The translations under genes and the position numbers were made by a program. This document shows positions 55,741 through 64,000 of a stretch of 64,000 nucleotides of DNA, piece by piece. The notes under the pieces are model-generated. The model saw nothing but the letters and a program-made list of their open reading frames with translations, had not been told where the DNA came from and searched no databases. The stretch is taken from the NCBI GenBank assembly GCA_020634625.1, contig JACKBJ010000003.1, positions 62,001 through 126,000 of the forward strand. The letters run 5' to 3'. Positions within the stretch are counted from its first letter, which is position 1, and each line of letters begins with the position of its first letter. This DNA is from Caldilineae bacterium (GTDB lineage: Bacteria > Chloroflexota > Anaerolineae > Epilineales > Epilineaceae).

Positions 55741-56888
55741 GCCCGGTTCCGAGCCCGCCGCCGTCGTCGACCCCGACCCCGGACCCGGGGCCGATCCTGG
55801 TCTGCGAGGGCCTCGGTCGGCGCTATGGCCAGGTCAAGGCGCTGGACGGTCTGAACCTGTCCCTGGCGGCCGGCGAGATCCTGGCCCTGCTGGGGCCGAG
55901 TGGTTGCGGCAAGACCACCACCCTGCGCCTGATCGCCGGCCTGGAGACGCCGGACGGTGGCCGGATCGAGATCGCCGGCCGCGAGGTCGCCGGGCCGGCC
56001 GGCAGCCTGCCGCCGGAGCGCCGCCGGGTGGGCATGGTCTTCCAGCACTACGCGCTCTTCCCACACCTGTCGGCGGCCGCCAACGTCGCCTTCGGCCTGC
56101 CCCGGCGCTGGCCGCGTGCGGCGCGTGAGGCACGGGTGGCCGAGATGCTGGGCCTGGTCGGACTGGCCGCGCTGGGCCACCGGATGCCGCACGAGCTTTC
56201 CGGCGGTCAGCAGCAGCGGGTGGCCCTGGCGCGGGCACTGGCGCCCGAGCCGGCCCTGCTCCTGCTCGACGAGCCCTTCTCCAACCTGGACGCCCGCATG
56301 CGCATGACGGTGCGCGAAGAGGTGCGCGACATCCTGGTGCGCGCCGGCAGCACGGCCATCTTCGTGACCCACGATCAGGAGGAGGCGCTCTTCGTCGGCG
56401 ACCGCATCGCCATCCTGAACGGCGGCCGGCTGGAGCAGCTGGGCACGCCGGAGGTGGTCTATCAGCAGCCGCGGACGCATTTCGTGGCCGAGTTCATGGG
56501 CCATGGCAGCTTCCTGCCGGCCCGCGTGGTGCCCGGCGGGCTGGAGACCGAGCTGGGTCTGCTGCGCCAGGCCAGCGACCGGCCTCCGGGCAGCCGGGTC
56601 GAGCTCCTCTTGCGTCCGAACCAGCTGATGCTGCAGCCGGTGGCGGCGGCCGAGGCCGGCGCCCGGGTGCAGCGCCGCAGCTTCCAGGGCATGCACCAGC
56701 GCTACCAGATCCGGCTGGCCTCGGGCCGCCTGCTCGACTGCCTGGCGCCGCATGACCTGCGCCTGGATCCGGGCAGTCCGGTGCGGGTGACGATCGTCGC
56801 CGACCAGCCCTTGGCGTGCTTCGACGACGGCGGCGCTCAGCCGCCGTCGAGCACCGGCGCGCCGACGGCGCCCGGCGCCAGGAAGTAG
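55737..56888 (+). CDS. fbpC: Fe3+ ABC transporter ATP-binding protein
   Basis: 383 residues from a GTG overlapping the fbpB stop by 4 nt. Walker A GPSGCGKTT, Q-loop FQHYALFPHL, signature LSGGQQQRVALARAL, Walker B LLLLDEPFSNLDA and H-loop FVTHDQEEAL are intact. The C-terminal 130 residues form a TOBE-type regulatory domain (LLLRPNQLMLQP). The protein begins with an unusual 20-residue Pro/Ser/Thr stretch. Its 3' end overlaps the convergent lipoprotein gene by 52 nt. Confidence 0.94.
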   Translation: MSPVPSPPPSSTPTPDPGPILVCEGLGRRYGQVKALDGLNLSLAAGEILALLGPSGCGKTTTLRLIAGLETPDGGRIEIAGREVAGPAGSLPPERRRVGMVFQHYALFPHLSAAANVAFGLPRRWPRAAREARVAEMLGLVGLAALGHRMPHELSGGQQQRVALARALAPEPALLLLDEPFSNLDARMRMTVREEVRDILVRAGSTAIFVTHDQEEALFVGDRIAILNGGRLEQLGTPEVVYQQPRTHFVAEFMGHGSFLPARVVPGGLETELGLLRQASDRPPGSRVELLLRPNQLMLQPVAAAEAGARVQRRSFQGMHQRYQIRLASGRLLDCLAPHDLRLDPGSPVRVTIVADQPLACFDDGGAQPPSSTGAPTAPGARK

Positions 56889-57862
56889 GCGCTCCGGGCC
56901 AGGATTCGCTCGACCTCCGAGCGTAGCTCGGGCGCCCCGGTCTGCACGGCGATGTCGGCGATCGCCCGCCACCCCGCCTCGGCCTGCCCGGCGTAGAGCG
57001 CCGCCAGGGCCGGACCTAGCGCCGCGCAGCGCGCCAGGGCCGCGTCGGCCGCCGGCGTCGAGGCGCCGCCGGAATCGCGCTCGCTGCGTGGCGTGGCATC
57101 TTCGGATGCCGCGCCCGCGCCGTCCCATCCCGCCACCCCGTCGCTCGGGTTCGCGGCCAGCCAGGCCGCGAAATCCGGCGTGGCCGGGATGAAGGCGCCC
57201 GGCTCGGGCGCATAGCGCAGCACCACGCGCGGCAGGGGCGAGGCGGCGAAGGGGCAGAAGGCGTAGCCGAAGGCATCGTCGCAGGTCAGCAGCTCCTGCC
57301 GGCCGTCGCCGTCCAGATCCTCGAAGCGGCCCTCGCAGCTCGAGGGCGGGGTGCGCAGCAGCGGCTCGGCCTCGTCGGTCAGACGAAAGGCCTGGATGCC
57401 GTAGCAGCAGTGGGCGCCGCCCGACCAGGTGCGGACCAGGGCCTCGGGCCGGCCGTCGCCGTCCAGGTCGGTGGCGTCCGAGGCCTCGATGGCGACGGCT
57501 TCCGACAGGCTGACGCGGATCCGACCGTCGCGCTCCAGGGTCGCGATGTCGCCGAAGCCGACGCCGCCCGGCTGGCGCCGCCAGAGGCGCAGCTGCCAGT
57601 CCGCGACCCGGGTGGCCGGCTCCGGCGCGAAGCGGTCCCGCGGCGCCAAGGGGTCCAGCGGCGGGCTGGCCAGCTCGGTGCCGGGCGATGCGGCGCTCGA
57701 TGGGGCCGCCGCCGGGTCGGGCGGTCCACCGGCGCCCTCGATCGCGCGACAGGCGCCGAGCGAGACCAGGGCCGAGCCGGCGGCCAGCCCCAGCAGCAGC
57801 CGGGCTCCGCGGGCTGGCCGGCGGGGCGAGGCGGGATCGGGTCGACGCGGGATGCCGGGCAT
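56837..57862 (-). CDS. Lipoprotein with FG-GAP-like calcium motifs
   Basis: 341 residues. The signal peptide ends SLGAC (lipobox). Two blades carry Asp-rich loops (DATDLDGDGRPEALV, EDLDGDGRQELL), each followed by a Cys-containing segment (GAHCCYGIQAF, TCDDAFGYAFC), which suggests disulfides. A Pro/Ala-rich middle and a helical C-terminus follow. No enzyme motif. The 3' end overlaps fbpC on the opposite strand. The -10 box ends 8 nt before the ATG, so a leaderless mRNA is likely. The frame is open to 61165 upstream, but that is a shadow of the LTD gene. Confidence 0.75.
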   Translation of the reverse strand: MPGIPRRPDPASPRRPARGARLLLGLAAGSALVSLGACRAIEGAGGPPDPAAAPSSAASPGTELASPPLDPLAPRDRFAPEPATRVADWQLRLWRRQPGGVGFGDIATLERDGRIRVSLSEAVAIEASDATDLDGDGRPEALVRTWSGGAHCCYGIQAFRLTDEAEPLLRTPPSSCEGRFEDLDGDGRQELLTCDDAFGYAFCPFAASPLPRVVLRYAPEPGAFIPATPDFAAWLAANPSDGVAGWDGAGAASEDATPRSERDSGGASTPAADAALARCAALGPALAALYAGQAEAGWRAIADIAVQTGAPELRSEVERILARSAYFLAPGAVGAPVLDGG

Positions 57863-57870
57863 GGTGCGCA

Positions 57871-57876
57871 AGCATA
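57871..57876 (-). promoter_or_regulatory. -10 box of the 57862 lipoprotein gene
   Basis: TATGCT on the minus strand, 8 nt upstream of the ATG; predicted leaderless. A 16-bp GC palindrome (57908-57923) lies where the -35 and upstream region would be. Confidence 0.5.
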
Positions 57877-57966
57877 GTCGAACAGCCGTTCGCCTGCCAG
57901 CCGGGCGGGCGGCCCGGGCCGCCTGCCGCTGCCGGTCGCGGCGTCGCCGCATCTTGACCGTGACGC

Positions 57967-57996
57967 TTGTTGCCGCCGGCCCGTCTAGATTAGGAT
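57967..57996 (+). promoter_or_regulatory. Promoter of the triple lamin-tail gene
   Basis: TTGTTG (57967-57972), 18 nt, TAGGAT (57991-57996). TAGATT at 57987 is an alternative -10. Transcription would start at about 58003, inside the palindrome at 58000-58022. Confidence 0.5.
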
Positions 57997-57999
57997 AGA

Positions 58000-58022
58000 C
58001 ACGGGCATCGGCGATGCCCGTG
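58000..58022. promoter_or_regulatory. Palindrome at the transcription start of the lamin-tail gene
   Basis: CACGGGCATCG and CGATGCCCGTG form a perfect 11-bp inverted repeat around one base, overlapping the predicted +1. It could be a repressor site or a 5' leader hairpin. Confidence 0.5.
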
Positions 58023-58054
58023 CCGCCTCCACCTGTCCCAAGGAAATGAACGTC

Positions 58055-61000
58055 ATGCAGCCACTTCGCGCGCGCAACCGATCCGGCGTCCTGGCGCTGC
58101 TCTGCGGCGCCTGCCTCATGGCCGCCCCGGCCGCCGCCGCGCCGGCTCGGCCGAGCGCAGGCAGCGAGAGCCTGGTCATCAACGAGATCGACTATGTCCA
58201 GCGCGATGGCGTCGACGACGCCGAGTTCGTCGAGCTGCTCAACGTCGGCAGGGACCCGATCCAGCTGGGCGACCATCTGCTGGTCGGCGTGGACCGCAGC
58301 GCGACGATCTACCGGCGCCTGCAGCTGCCGGCGCACACGCTGCTGCCGGGCGAGTACTACGTGATCTGCGGGCAGCTGGGCCGGGTGCCCAACTGCGACA
58401 CCGCCGTGTTGGTGCGCGCGGGCATCTGGCAGGATTCGAAGTCCGGGCTGGCGCCCAACGCCATCGCGATCCTGCGGGGCCAGGAGGAGCTGCTGGTCGA
58501 CTCGGTCAGCTACGAGGGCGACGTGCCCCGTGGGCCGAGCTCCGGGGGCAGCTGGACCGAGACGCAGGGGGTGGACCCGGGCGACGACGCCAACGCCGAC
58601 TATCTGGGGATCTCCCGCAATCCGGACGGCAAGGACAGCGACGACAACGCCGCCGACTTCTTCCGGCGCTGCATCACGCCCGGCGCGGCCAACAGCCGCC
58701 TGGGCACCAGCTGCGAGGCGCCGCCGCGCCTGCCCGGCCTGGTGATCAACGAGCTGGACTACGTGCAGCCCAGCCAGGAGGACGCGGCCGAGTTCGTCGA
58801 GCTGCGCAACAACGGAAGCACGCCGATCGAGCTCGCGCGCTACGCCTTGCTCGGCCTCGACTCGGGCGGCAAGGAGTATCGCCGGGTCGGCCTCACGCCG
58901 CAGCGCCTGGCCCCGGGTGGCTACTTCGTGGTCTGCGGGCCCAACGGTCAGGTGCCCAACTGCGACATGGTCGTCGGGGAGCCGCGGGTCGACCTCTGGC
59001 GTGACGAGCGAACCCGAGGCGGGACGCCGGCCGCGCTGGGTCTGGTCAAAGCCTCGAGCGTGCAGGCCGGGCTCGACCTGCGGGTCGACTCGGTCAGCTA
59101 CGACGGCACCGTCGAGGGCGGCCCGTTGACGGGCGGCACCTGGACCGAGGAGGCCGGAGTCGTCGACGCCGATCGGATCAGCGAGCTCGACCTGGGCATC
59201 TCGCGCAGCCCGGACGGTGCTGACACCGACGTCAACCTCAACGACTTCAAGCCGCGCTGCATCACGCCCGGCGGGCCGAACGGCGAACTCGACGAGGTCT
59301 GCCCGCCGGCGGCCTCCCTGCGCGGGCTGGTGATCAACGAGGTCGACTACGCCCAGCCGGGGCCGGCCGACGAGGCCGAGTTCGTCGAGCTGCGCAACGT
59401 CGGCCAGATGCCGGTCGATCTGGGCGACTACGACCTGCTGGGAATCAACGCGGTGCCGCGCGTCTACCGGACGATCGAGCTGCCCGACCAGATCCTGCCG
59501 CCGGGCGGGTACTTCGTCGTCTGCACCCCGAACGCGACCGTGCCCAACTGCCACCTGCCGACCGGGCCCAAGACCAACGCCCTCCAGGACCGCTTCCGCG
59601 ACACCTCGCCGATCAACGCCGTGGCGCTCATGCGCAACCCGACCGGCGACCCGCGCGACGACGTGCTGGTCGACTCGGTCAGCTACGACGGCAGCTTGAG
59701 CGGCGGTCCGCTCAACGGCGGCACCTGGACCGAGGGCAGCGGCATCGACCCCGGCGACGACAACCAGGCCGACTTCGTGAGCATCGCCCGGCTGCCGGAC
59801 GGGGAGGACGTCGGCGACAACAGCGACGACTTCGGCCAGGGCTGCACCACCCCCGGCTACGCCAACGTCCGGCGCCCGGCGACGGCCGCCTGCCCGCCCT
59901 CGGGCCTGCTGACCGCGACGCCGACCGAGCCGCCGTTGACGGGAACCCCACCCAGCCCGACGCCCAGCCCGACCGCGACCGCGACCGACCTGCCGCCGCG
60001 CGAGAGCCCGACGCCGACCGCGACCGATCTGCCGCCGCGTGAGACCGCCACGCCCAGCGCCACGAGCCCCAGCCCGACGCCGGGCGGTGGCGGCCCGCTC
60101 ACGGTCGTGGTGGTGGACGACATCAGCGACGCGGTGGACGCGAGCCCGGGCGACGGCGTCTGCAAGACGGCGCTCGGCAGCTGCACGCTCCGGGCGGCCA
60201 TCGAGACGGTCAACGCCGACCCGGGCGGGCAGGCCATCCGCATCGTCTTCGACCTCACGGGCGACATCGAGGTGCCCTTGAGCCGGGCGCTGCCCACGCT
60301 CACCCGCGCCGCGGTGACCATCGACGGCCGGCGGCCCGGCGGTTCGCTGGCGCGGGCCGCGGCACCGCGCTCCGCCGCGCCGTTCGGGCTCCAGCAGGGC
60401 AGCTGCACGCCCGGCCAGGGCCTCACCGGCCTGGGCCGCGGCAGTGGCCTGAGCCTGGCCGGCGCGGGCCAGGCGGTGATGGGCCTGCGGATCGAGGGCT
60501 TCGAGATCGGCATCGAGCTGCTGCCCGGGGCGGTCGGCGTGCGCGTCGGCTCGGACGGCGACGGCCTGCGCGATCCCGAGGAGTGCAACGTCATCTGGGA
60601 CAACCGGACCGCGCAGGTGCGCGTCGCCGGCCGCGGCGCCAGCGGCAACCAGGTCTCGGGCAACCGGATCGGGGTCGACCCGACCAACCCGGCCGGCCTC
60701 CTGGTTCGGACGGCCATCGGCGTCGACATCGCCGAGGGTGCCGCGGACAACGTCGTCGGCACCGGGTTGTCGCGCAGCGGCGCGGTGGTCGGCCTGGGCA
60801 ACCTGATCCAGAACAGCAGTGCCGGCGTGCGCGTCGGCGGTGCGGGCAGCAGCGGCAACCGGATCATGGGCAACCTGGTCGGCGCCTTCGATCGCTCGGC
60901 CTGGGAGGCCCACGCCAACCTGGTCGGCATCCTGCTGGCCGAGGGCGCGGCCGGCACCTGGATCGGCGGCCCGGCGGACGTCGACAGCCTGCCGGCCGGC

Positions 61001-62713
61001 CTGGCCAACCAGGTGGCCTACAACCTGGCGGCCGGCATCGCCGTCGAGCGCGGCGTCACCGGCAGCAGCCTGCGCGACAACCACGTCTTCCAGAACCGCC
61101 GCGACGGCATCCGTCTGGCCCAGACGCGCACGGGCGCCAACACCCTGCGCGGCAACCGCATCCACGCCAACGGCGGCGCGGCCATCGCGGTCGAGCCCGA
61201 GGCGCCGCAGCTAACGCCGCCGACCATCGTCAAGGTCGATCCGATCACCGGCGTGGTCAACGGCAAGGCCTGCGCCGGCTGCCTGGTCGAGCTCTTCGCC
61301 GACGACACCAACGAGGCCGAGCTCCCGCTGCGCCGCGGCACGGCCGAAGCCAGCGGCGACTGGTCGATGTCCGGCCTGAACCTGCTCGGCCTGAGTCAGG
61401 TTCACCTGACCGCCACGGCCACCGATGCCGGCGGCAACACCTCGCGCCTCAGCGGAACGGCCGCCCTGGGCGAGCGCTGGCGCATGGTCGAGATCCCGCC
61501 GGCGGTGCCGCGGGTGCTGCGCCTGCGCGAGCGTTCGGTCGAGCGCGCCTACCGCCTGCTCGATGGGGCTGGCCAGCCGGTGGTGGGCGCCCTGGTCGTC
61601 TTCTCGCCGATGGACCTGCGCCTGACCACCGGGTCCGGCGGCCTCCTACGGGTGAGCATCCCCTTCGTCGACGCCCTGCGCGGCAGCCTGCGCAGCTCGA
61701 GCTTCACCGTCGAGGCCGTCGACAGCGGCGGCCACAAGCACCCGGTGCAGTGGTACCCGCAGCTGGTCGTCGCGCGCGCCGAGCCGGCCCCGCTGCCCGG
61801 CGGCACCCTGCTCGACCTGAGCGGCGTCGGCCCCGACGGCATCGGCGGCCTGCTCAAGCGCCTGCCGGGCGCCGGGCCTTTCGCCGGCCTGGCGGGAGTC
61901 GCCCCGGCCCGGGCGTTCCAGCCCTGGCAGGGCGAAACCTCCGACGCCTACGGCGCCGCCTTCGCCGCCGCCCCGACCACGGAGCTGCGCGAGGGCCAGT
62001 ACGCCTGGCAGGAGAACCTGGCCCGCGGCGGCGGCATCTACGAGCTCCACCCGGCCGAGGGCGAGACCCTCAGCGGCGAGCTGGAGATCGTCGCGCCGAT
62101 CGCGGCCTTCGACGCCGGGAAGCCAGCCAGCGCCTGCAGCGCCGACCCGCAGGGCGCGGTGATCGCGGGCTGGCAGCGGGATGAGCGCTGTTGGGTGCCG
62201 ATGCCCGGGACGACGGCCTCGGCGCCGCCGCCCAACGCCACGACCTTCGTCGCGCGGGGCGAGCTGAGCATCAGCGCTACCGGCTTCAGCCTGCTGAGCC
62301 GGCTCCAGGCGAGCACCTCGATCACCCTCTACACGGTGGGCTTCGACACCACGCCGCCCGAGCTGAAGCTGTCGATCGCGTCGGGCGCCCGGATCTCCCA
62401 GCTGCCGGCGGTGCTGGGCACGGCCGTCGACGCCGATGCCGGCGTGCGAGCCGAGACGGGGCTGGTCGTCACCCTGGATGGTCAGCCGGTGCCGGTGAGC
62501 CTCGACGTCGCTTCGGGCGAGATCCGGGTTGCGGCGGCGGACCGGGTGCTTCCGCCCGGGCTGCTGGGAGCGGTGGACCTTTCGATCACGGTCGACGACG
62601 GCTTCTGCAACCAGAGCTCGAGCACCATCAGCGTCATCCTGGATCCGAACGCGCCACCGCCGGACGACCGAAGGACCCTGTACATCCCGTCCCTGTTCCA
62701 GCGGCGCCAATAG
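58055..62713 (+). CDS. Giant exported protein: three lamin-tail domains, CSLREAI-type beta-helix, YLP-type tail
   Basis: 1552 residues from ATG 58055, which has AAGGA 10 nt upstream; ATG 58046 is too close to it. A signal peptide (VLALLCGACLMAAPAAAA) precedes three lamin-tail domains (about residues 38-216, 227-416, 424-612), each opening LVINE(I/L/V)DY and containing AEFVEL. A Pro/Thr linker (620-679) leads to a CSLREAI-type segment (GVCKTALGSCTLRAAIETV) and a right-handed beta-helix with parallel short strands (RIEGFEIGIELLPGAVGVRV, NQVSGNRIGV, NRIMGNLVGA). Later Ig-like regions (LVELFADDTNEAELPL) and the C-terminal TLYIPSLFQRRQ follow. Expected to be cell-surface bound or secreted; no catalytic site seen. 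Confidence 0.8.
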   Translation: MQPLRARNRSGVLALLCGACLMAAPAAAAPARPSAGSESLVINEIDYVQRDGVDDAEFVELLNVGRDPIQLGDHLLVGVDRSATIYRRLQLPAHTLLPGEYYVICGQLGRVPNCDTAVLVRAGIWQDSKSGLAPNAIAILRGQEELLVDSVSYEGDVPRGPSSGGSWTETQGVDPGDDANADYLGISRNPDGKDSDDNAADFFRRCITPGAANSRLGTSCEAPPRLPGLVINELDYVQPSQEDAAEFVELRNNGSTPIELARYALLGLDSGGKEYRRVGLTPQRLAPGGYFVVCGPNGQVPNCDMVVGEPRVDLWRDERTRGGTPAALGLVKASSVQAGLDLRVDSVSYDGTVEGGPLTGGTWTEEAGVVDADRISELDLGISRSPDGADTDVNLNDFKPRCITPGGPNGELDEVCPPAASLRGLVINEVDYAQPGPADEAEFVELRNVGQMPVDLGDYDLLGINAVPRVYRTIELPDQILPPGGYFVVCTPNATVPNCHLPTGPKTNALQDRFRDTSPINAVALMRNPTGDPRDDVLVDSVSYDGSLSGGPLNGGTWTEGSGIDPGDDNQADFVSIARLPDGEDVGDNSDDFGQGCTTPGYANVRRPATAACPPSGLLTATPTEPPLTGTPPSPTPSPTATATDLPPRESPTPTATDLPPRETATPSATSPSPTPGGGGPLTVVVVDDISDAVDASPGDGVCKTALGSCTLRAAIETVNADPGGQAIRIVFDLTGDIEVPLSRALPTLTRAAVTIDGRRPGGSLARAAAPRSAAPFGLQQGSCTPGQGLTGLGRGSGLSLAGAGQAVMGLRIEGFEIGIELLPGAVGVRVGSDGDGLRDPEECNVIWDNRTAQVRVAGRGASGNQVSGNRIGVDPTNPAGLLVRTAIGVDIAEGAADNVVGTGLSRSGAVVGLGNLIQNSSAGVRVGGAGSSGNRIMGNLVGAFDRSAWEAHANLVGILLAEGAAGTWIGGPADVDSLPAGLANQVAYNLAAGIAVERGVTGSSLRDNHVFQNRRDGIRLAQTRTGANTLRGNRIHANGGAAIAVEPEAPQLTPPTIVKVDPITGVVNGKACAGCLVELFADDTNEAELPLRRGTAEASGDWSMSGLNLLGLSQVHLTATATDAGGNTSRLSGTAALGERWRMVEIPPAVPRVLRLRERSVERAYRLLDGAGQPVVGALVVFSPMDLRLTTGSGGLLRVSIPFVDALRGSLRSSSFTVEAVDSGGHKHPVQWYPQLVVARAEPAPLPGGTLLDLSGVGPDGIGGLLKRLPGAGPFAGLAGVAPARAFQPWQGETSDAYGAAFAAAPTTELREGQYAWQENLARGGGIYELHPAEGETLSGELEIVAPIAAFDAGKPASACSADPQGAVIAGWQRDERCWVPMPGTTASAPPPNATTFVARGELSISATGFSLLSRLQASTSITLYTVGFDTTPPELKLSIASGARISQLPAVLGTAVDADAGVRAETGLVVTLDGQPVPVSLDVASGEIRVAAADRVLPPGLLGAVDLSITVDDGFCNQSSSTISVILDPNAPPPDDRRTLYIPSLFQRRQ

Positions 62714-62768
62714 GACGTCGGGTCACGCTCCGCGCAGGCGGGATCCCGCGTGACCGGCCGGATCGCAG

Positions 62769-62802
62769 GCCGAGCGCTCCCGGTAGTCAGGGAGCGCTCG
62801 GC
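62769..62802. terminator. Bidirectional hairpin between convergent genes
   Basis: A perfect 13-bp stem, GCCGAGCGCTCCC with GGGAGCGCTCGGC, around an 8-nt loop, between the stops at 62713 (+) and 62813 (-). Confidence 0.7.
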
Positions 62803-62812
62803 GTCGCGCCTG

Positions 62813-64000
62813 TCAGGCGCGTTCGGGCAGGGTCAACGCCTGGGCTTCGGCTTCTCGGCCTGAGCGCCGCAAGACCTCGCGCAAGTCGCGGATCACATCC
62901 GCCTCGCCCTGACTCTGGCTCACGGCCTGATAGATGGCCCGCGCCTGCCGCAAATGGCTCTCGGCCGAGGCGTAGTCCCCCGTCTCCATGTCAAGGAAGC
63001 CGAGGTTGTGCAGCGCCTTGCCCTCGCCGGCGCGGTCGCCGGCCGCTCGGTAGAGCTGGAGCGCCGCCTCGAACCGGGGCGCGGCCTCGTCCAGCTGGCC
63101 CTGCATGGCGTTGAAGATGGCCAGGTTCGTGACGGTCGCGGCCTGGTTGTAGACGTCGTCCAGGCGCTCGAAGATCGCCAGGGCGCGCTCGAATCCCTGG
63201 CGGGCCGTCTCGAAGTCCTTGGCGCTCTCGGCCGTCGTGGCCAGCCCGAGCAGGGCGGTGGCGATGCTGCGCTCGTCGGCGGTGTCGCCCAGCAGGTCGA
63301 GCGCGGCTTCGAACTGCTCCATGGCTTCGTCGAAGCGCTTCTGGCGCCGCAGGGCGTTGCCCAGGTTGATCCGGGCATCGGCCCCGGCCTTGACCGCCTC
63401 GTTGGCCAGCGTCAAGGCCCGGCGCGCCTCCGTCTCGGCGCCCTGATCGTCGCCCGTCCGCAGCGCCAGCCAGGACCGCCGATAGTGCACGTAGCTCCGC
63501 GCCGCATCGTCGAGCTGCTCCGCCACGGCCCCCATCTTGTCCAGGCTCTCGCGTTGCTCCTCGCGTTGGCCGAGCATGTCGAGGGCCAGCTCGCCGCCCT
63601 GGATGCAGGCGAAGCGGCCGGCCTCGTCCTCGGCCGGCCAGAGCTCGCAGGCCTTGCGGTACTGGGCCACGGCGTCGGCGTTGGCGTAGGTGGCGCGGGC
63701 GCGCTCGGCGGCGGCGCGGTAGTGGCGCGCGGCTTCGGCGGCCCGGCCGGCCAGCTCGGCGTGGCGGGCGATCTGGGCCGCCAGCTCGGCGTAGCGCTCG
63801 CCGGCGTGGTCGATCAGCCAGTCGGCGGCCAGCGCGTGCAGCACCGGGCGCTGCCGTTTGAGCAGCGAGCCGTAGGCCGCATCGCGCAGGAGGGCGTGCT
63901 TGAAGACGTACTCGCGCTCGCCGGCGATGCTCGAGCGCTCGCGGGCCAGCACCAGGCCCTGCTCGCGCAGCGCCTCCAGCAGGCTGGCCTCGCCGCTGCC
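62813..64000 (-). CDS. C-terminal part of a MalT/cyclase-type ATPase-TPR regulator (partial)
   Basis: The frame is open to the window edge (395 residues here), so the N-terminus lies beyond base 64000. It opens with the end of a STAND-ATPase winged-helix region (YVFKHALLRDAAYGSLLKRQ, LHALAADWLIDH), typical of proteins with an N-terminal class III cyclase or LuxR domain followed by AAA and TPR. At least six TPR-like helical pairs follow (AEAARHYRAAAERARATYA, FDEAMEQFEAALDLLGDTA, FETARQGFERALAIFERL, DEAAPRFEAALQLYRAAGD, YASAESHLRQARAIYQAV). The internal start at 63952 is only a GTG inside the domain. Whether the missing part is a cyclase cannot be seen. Confidence 0.75.
   Translation of the reverse strand, partial: GSGEASLLEALREQGLVLARERSSIAGEREYVFKHALLRDAAYGSLLKRQRPVLHALAADWLIDHAGERYAELAAQIARHAELAGRAAEAARHYRAAAERARATYANADAVAQYRKACELWPAEDEAGRFACIQGGELALDMLGQREEQRESLDKMGAVAEQLDDAARSYVHYRRSWLALRTGDDQGAETEARRALTLANEAVKAGADARINLGNALRRQKRFDEAMEQFEAALDLLGDTADERSIATALLGLATTAESAKDFETARQGFERALAIFERLDDVYNQAATVTNLAIFNAMQGQLDEAAPRFEAALQLYRAAGDRAGEGKALHNLGFLDMETGDYASAESHLRQARAIYQAVSQSQGEADVIRDLREVLRRSGREAEAQALTLPERA

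Noticed and set aside
58055..61165. Minus-strand continuation of the 57862 lipoprotein frame
   Set aside because: Open frame only because of GC bias. It is antisense to the lamin-tail gene, and the lipoprotein has its own signal peptide and -10 box.

Overview
This window is about 70% GC, densely packed, and reads as a chromosomal segment of a Chloroflexota bacterium, most likely an Anaerolineae/Ardenticatenia-type lineage. The evidence is indirect. Many exported proteins carry long Pro/Thr 'TPTPTAT' linkers, and seven carry a hydrophobic-Y/F-x-P motif near the C-terminus (for example LYLPGLW, IYLPLLV, LYIPSLF). There are CSLREAI/beta-helix, LVIVD and FG-GAP surface proteins and a dnaX-ybaB-recR operon. 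I saw no tRNA, rRNA, CRISPR array, transposase or phage gene.

Layout. 1-2475 (-): a GcvT-serine hydroxymethyltransferase fusion cut by the window edge, with a clear promoter. 2944-4835: an alpha/beta-hydrolase lipoprotein and a VapBC-type toxin-antitoxin pair. 4940-12597: an M6 secreted metalloprotease, a divergent polytopic membrane protein and a FecR/SH3-like lipoprotein. 12789-19507: leuS, a beta-helix exoprotein, an unlisted 48-residue membrane peptide, a transaldolase-family enzyme, a DUF454 protein and a cupin. 19701-26667 (-): the replication/repair operon dnaX-ybaB-recR, followed by a giant VWA surface protein.

26871-35104 (+): what looks like one four-gene unit with gaps of 20 and 25 nt and then a 4-nt overlap. 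It encodes a Kelch/LVIVD propeller protein, an FG-GAP protein, a cyclase-NACHT-FGE signalling protein and a 43-residue ORF. 35185-43576: a haloalkane dehalogenase whose catalytic residues sit at exactly the Rhodococcus DhaA positions, a second LVIVD protein, small membrane proteins, and two genes interrupted by in-frame stops: a 7TM-HTH-like regulator (TAG) and an M28 peptidase (TGA, with a hairpin just downstream). 43650-52690: uvrC, a CNMP/bPH2 membrane protein, an FG-GAP/ASPIC protein, and a mntR/DtxR-phrB-SDR operon. 52946-56888: a divergent Fe3+ ABC transporter operon (fbpABC-like). 56837-64000: an FG-GAP-like lipoprotein, a 1552-residue triple lamin-tail/beta-helix protein, and the C-terminal part of a MalT/cyclase-type TPR regulator.

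Promoters are unusually readable. Several match TTGACG-17-TATGCT or TAGACT, others have an extended TGC/TGA -10. At least four genes (8657, uvrC, mntR, 57862) have the -10 box 6-9 nt from the start codon, which predicts leaderless mRNAs. Functionally the window mixes housekeeping (translation, repair, one-carbon metabolism), metal uptake and control, and a large investment in secreted or surface-displayed proteins. The most interesting candidates for follow-up are the cyclase-NACHT-FGE operon, the UGA-interrupted M28 peptidase, and the shared linker/YLP tail of the exported proteins.
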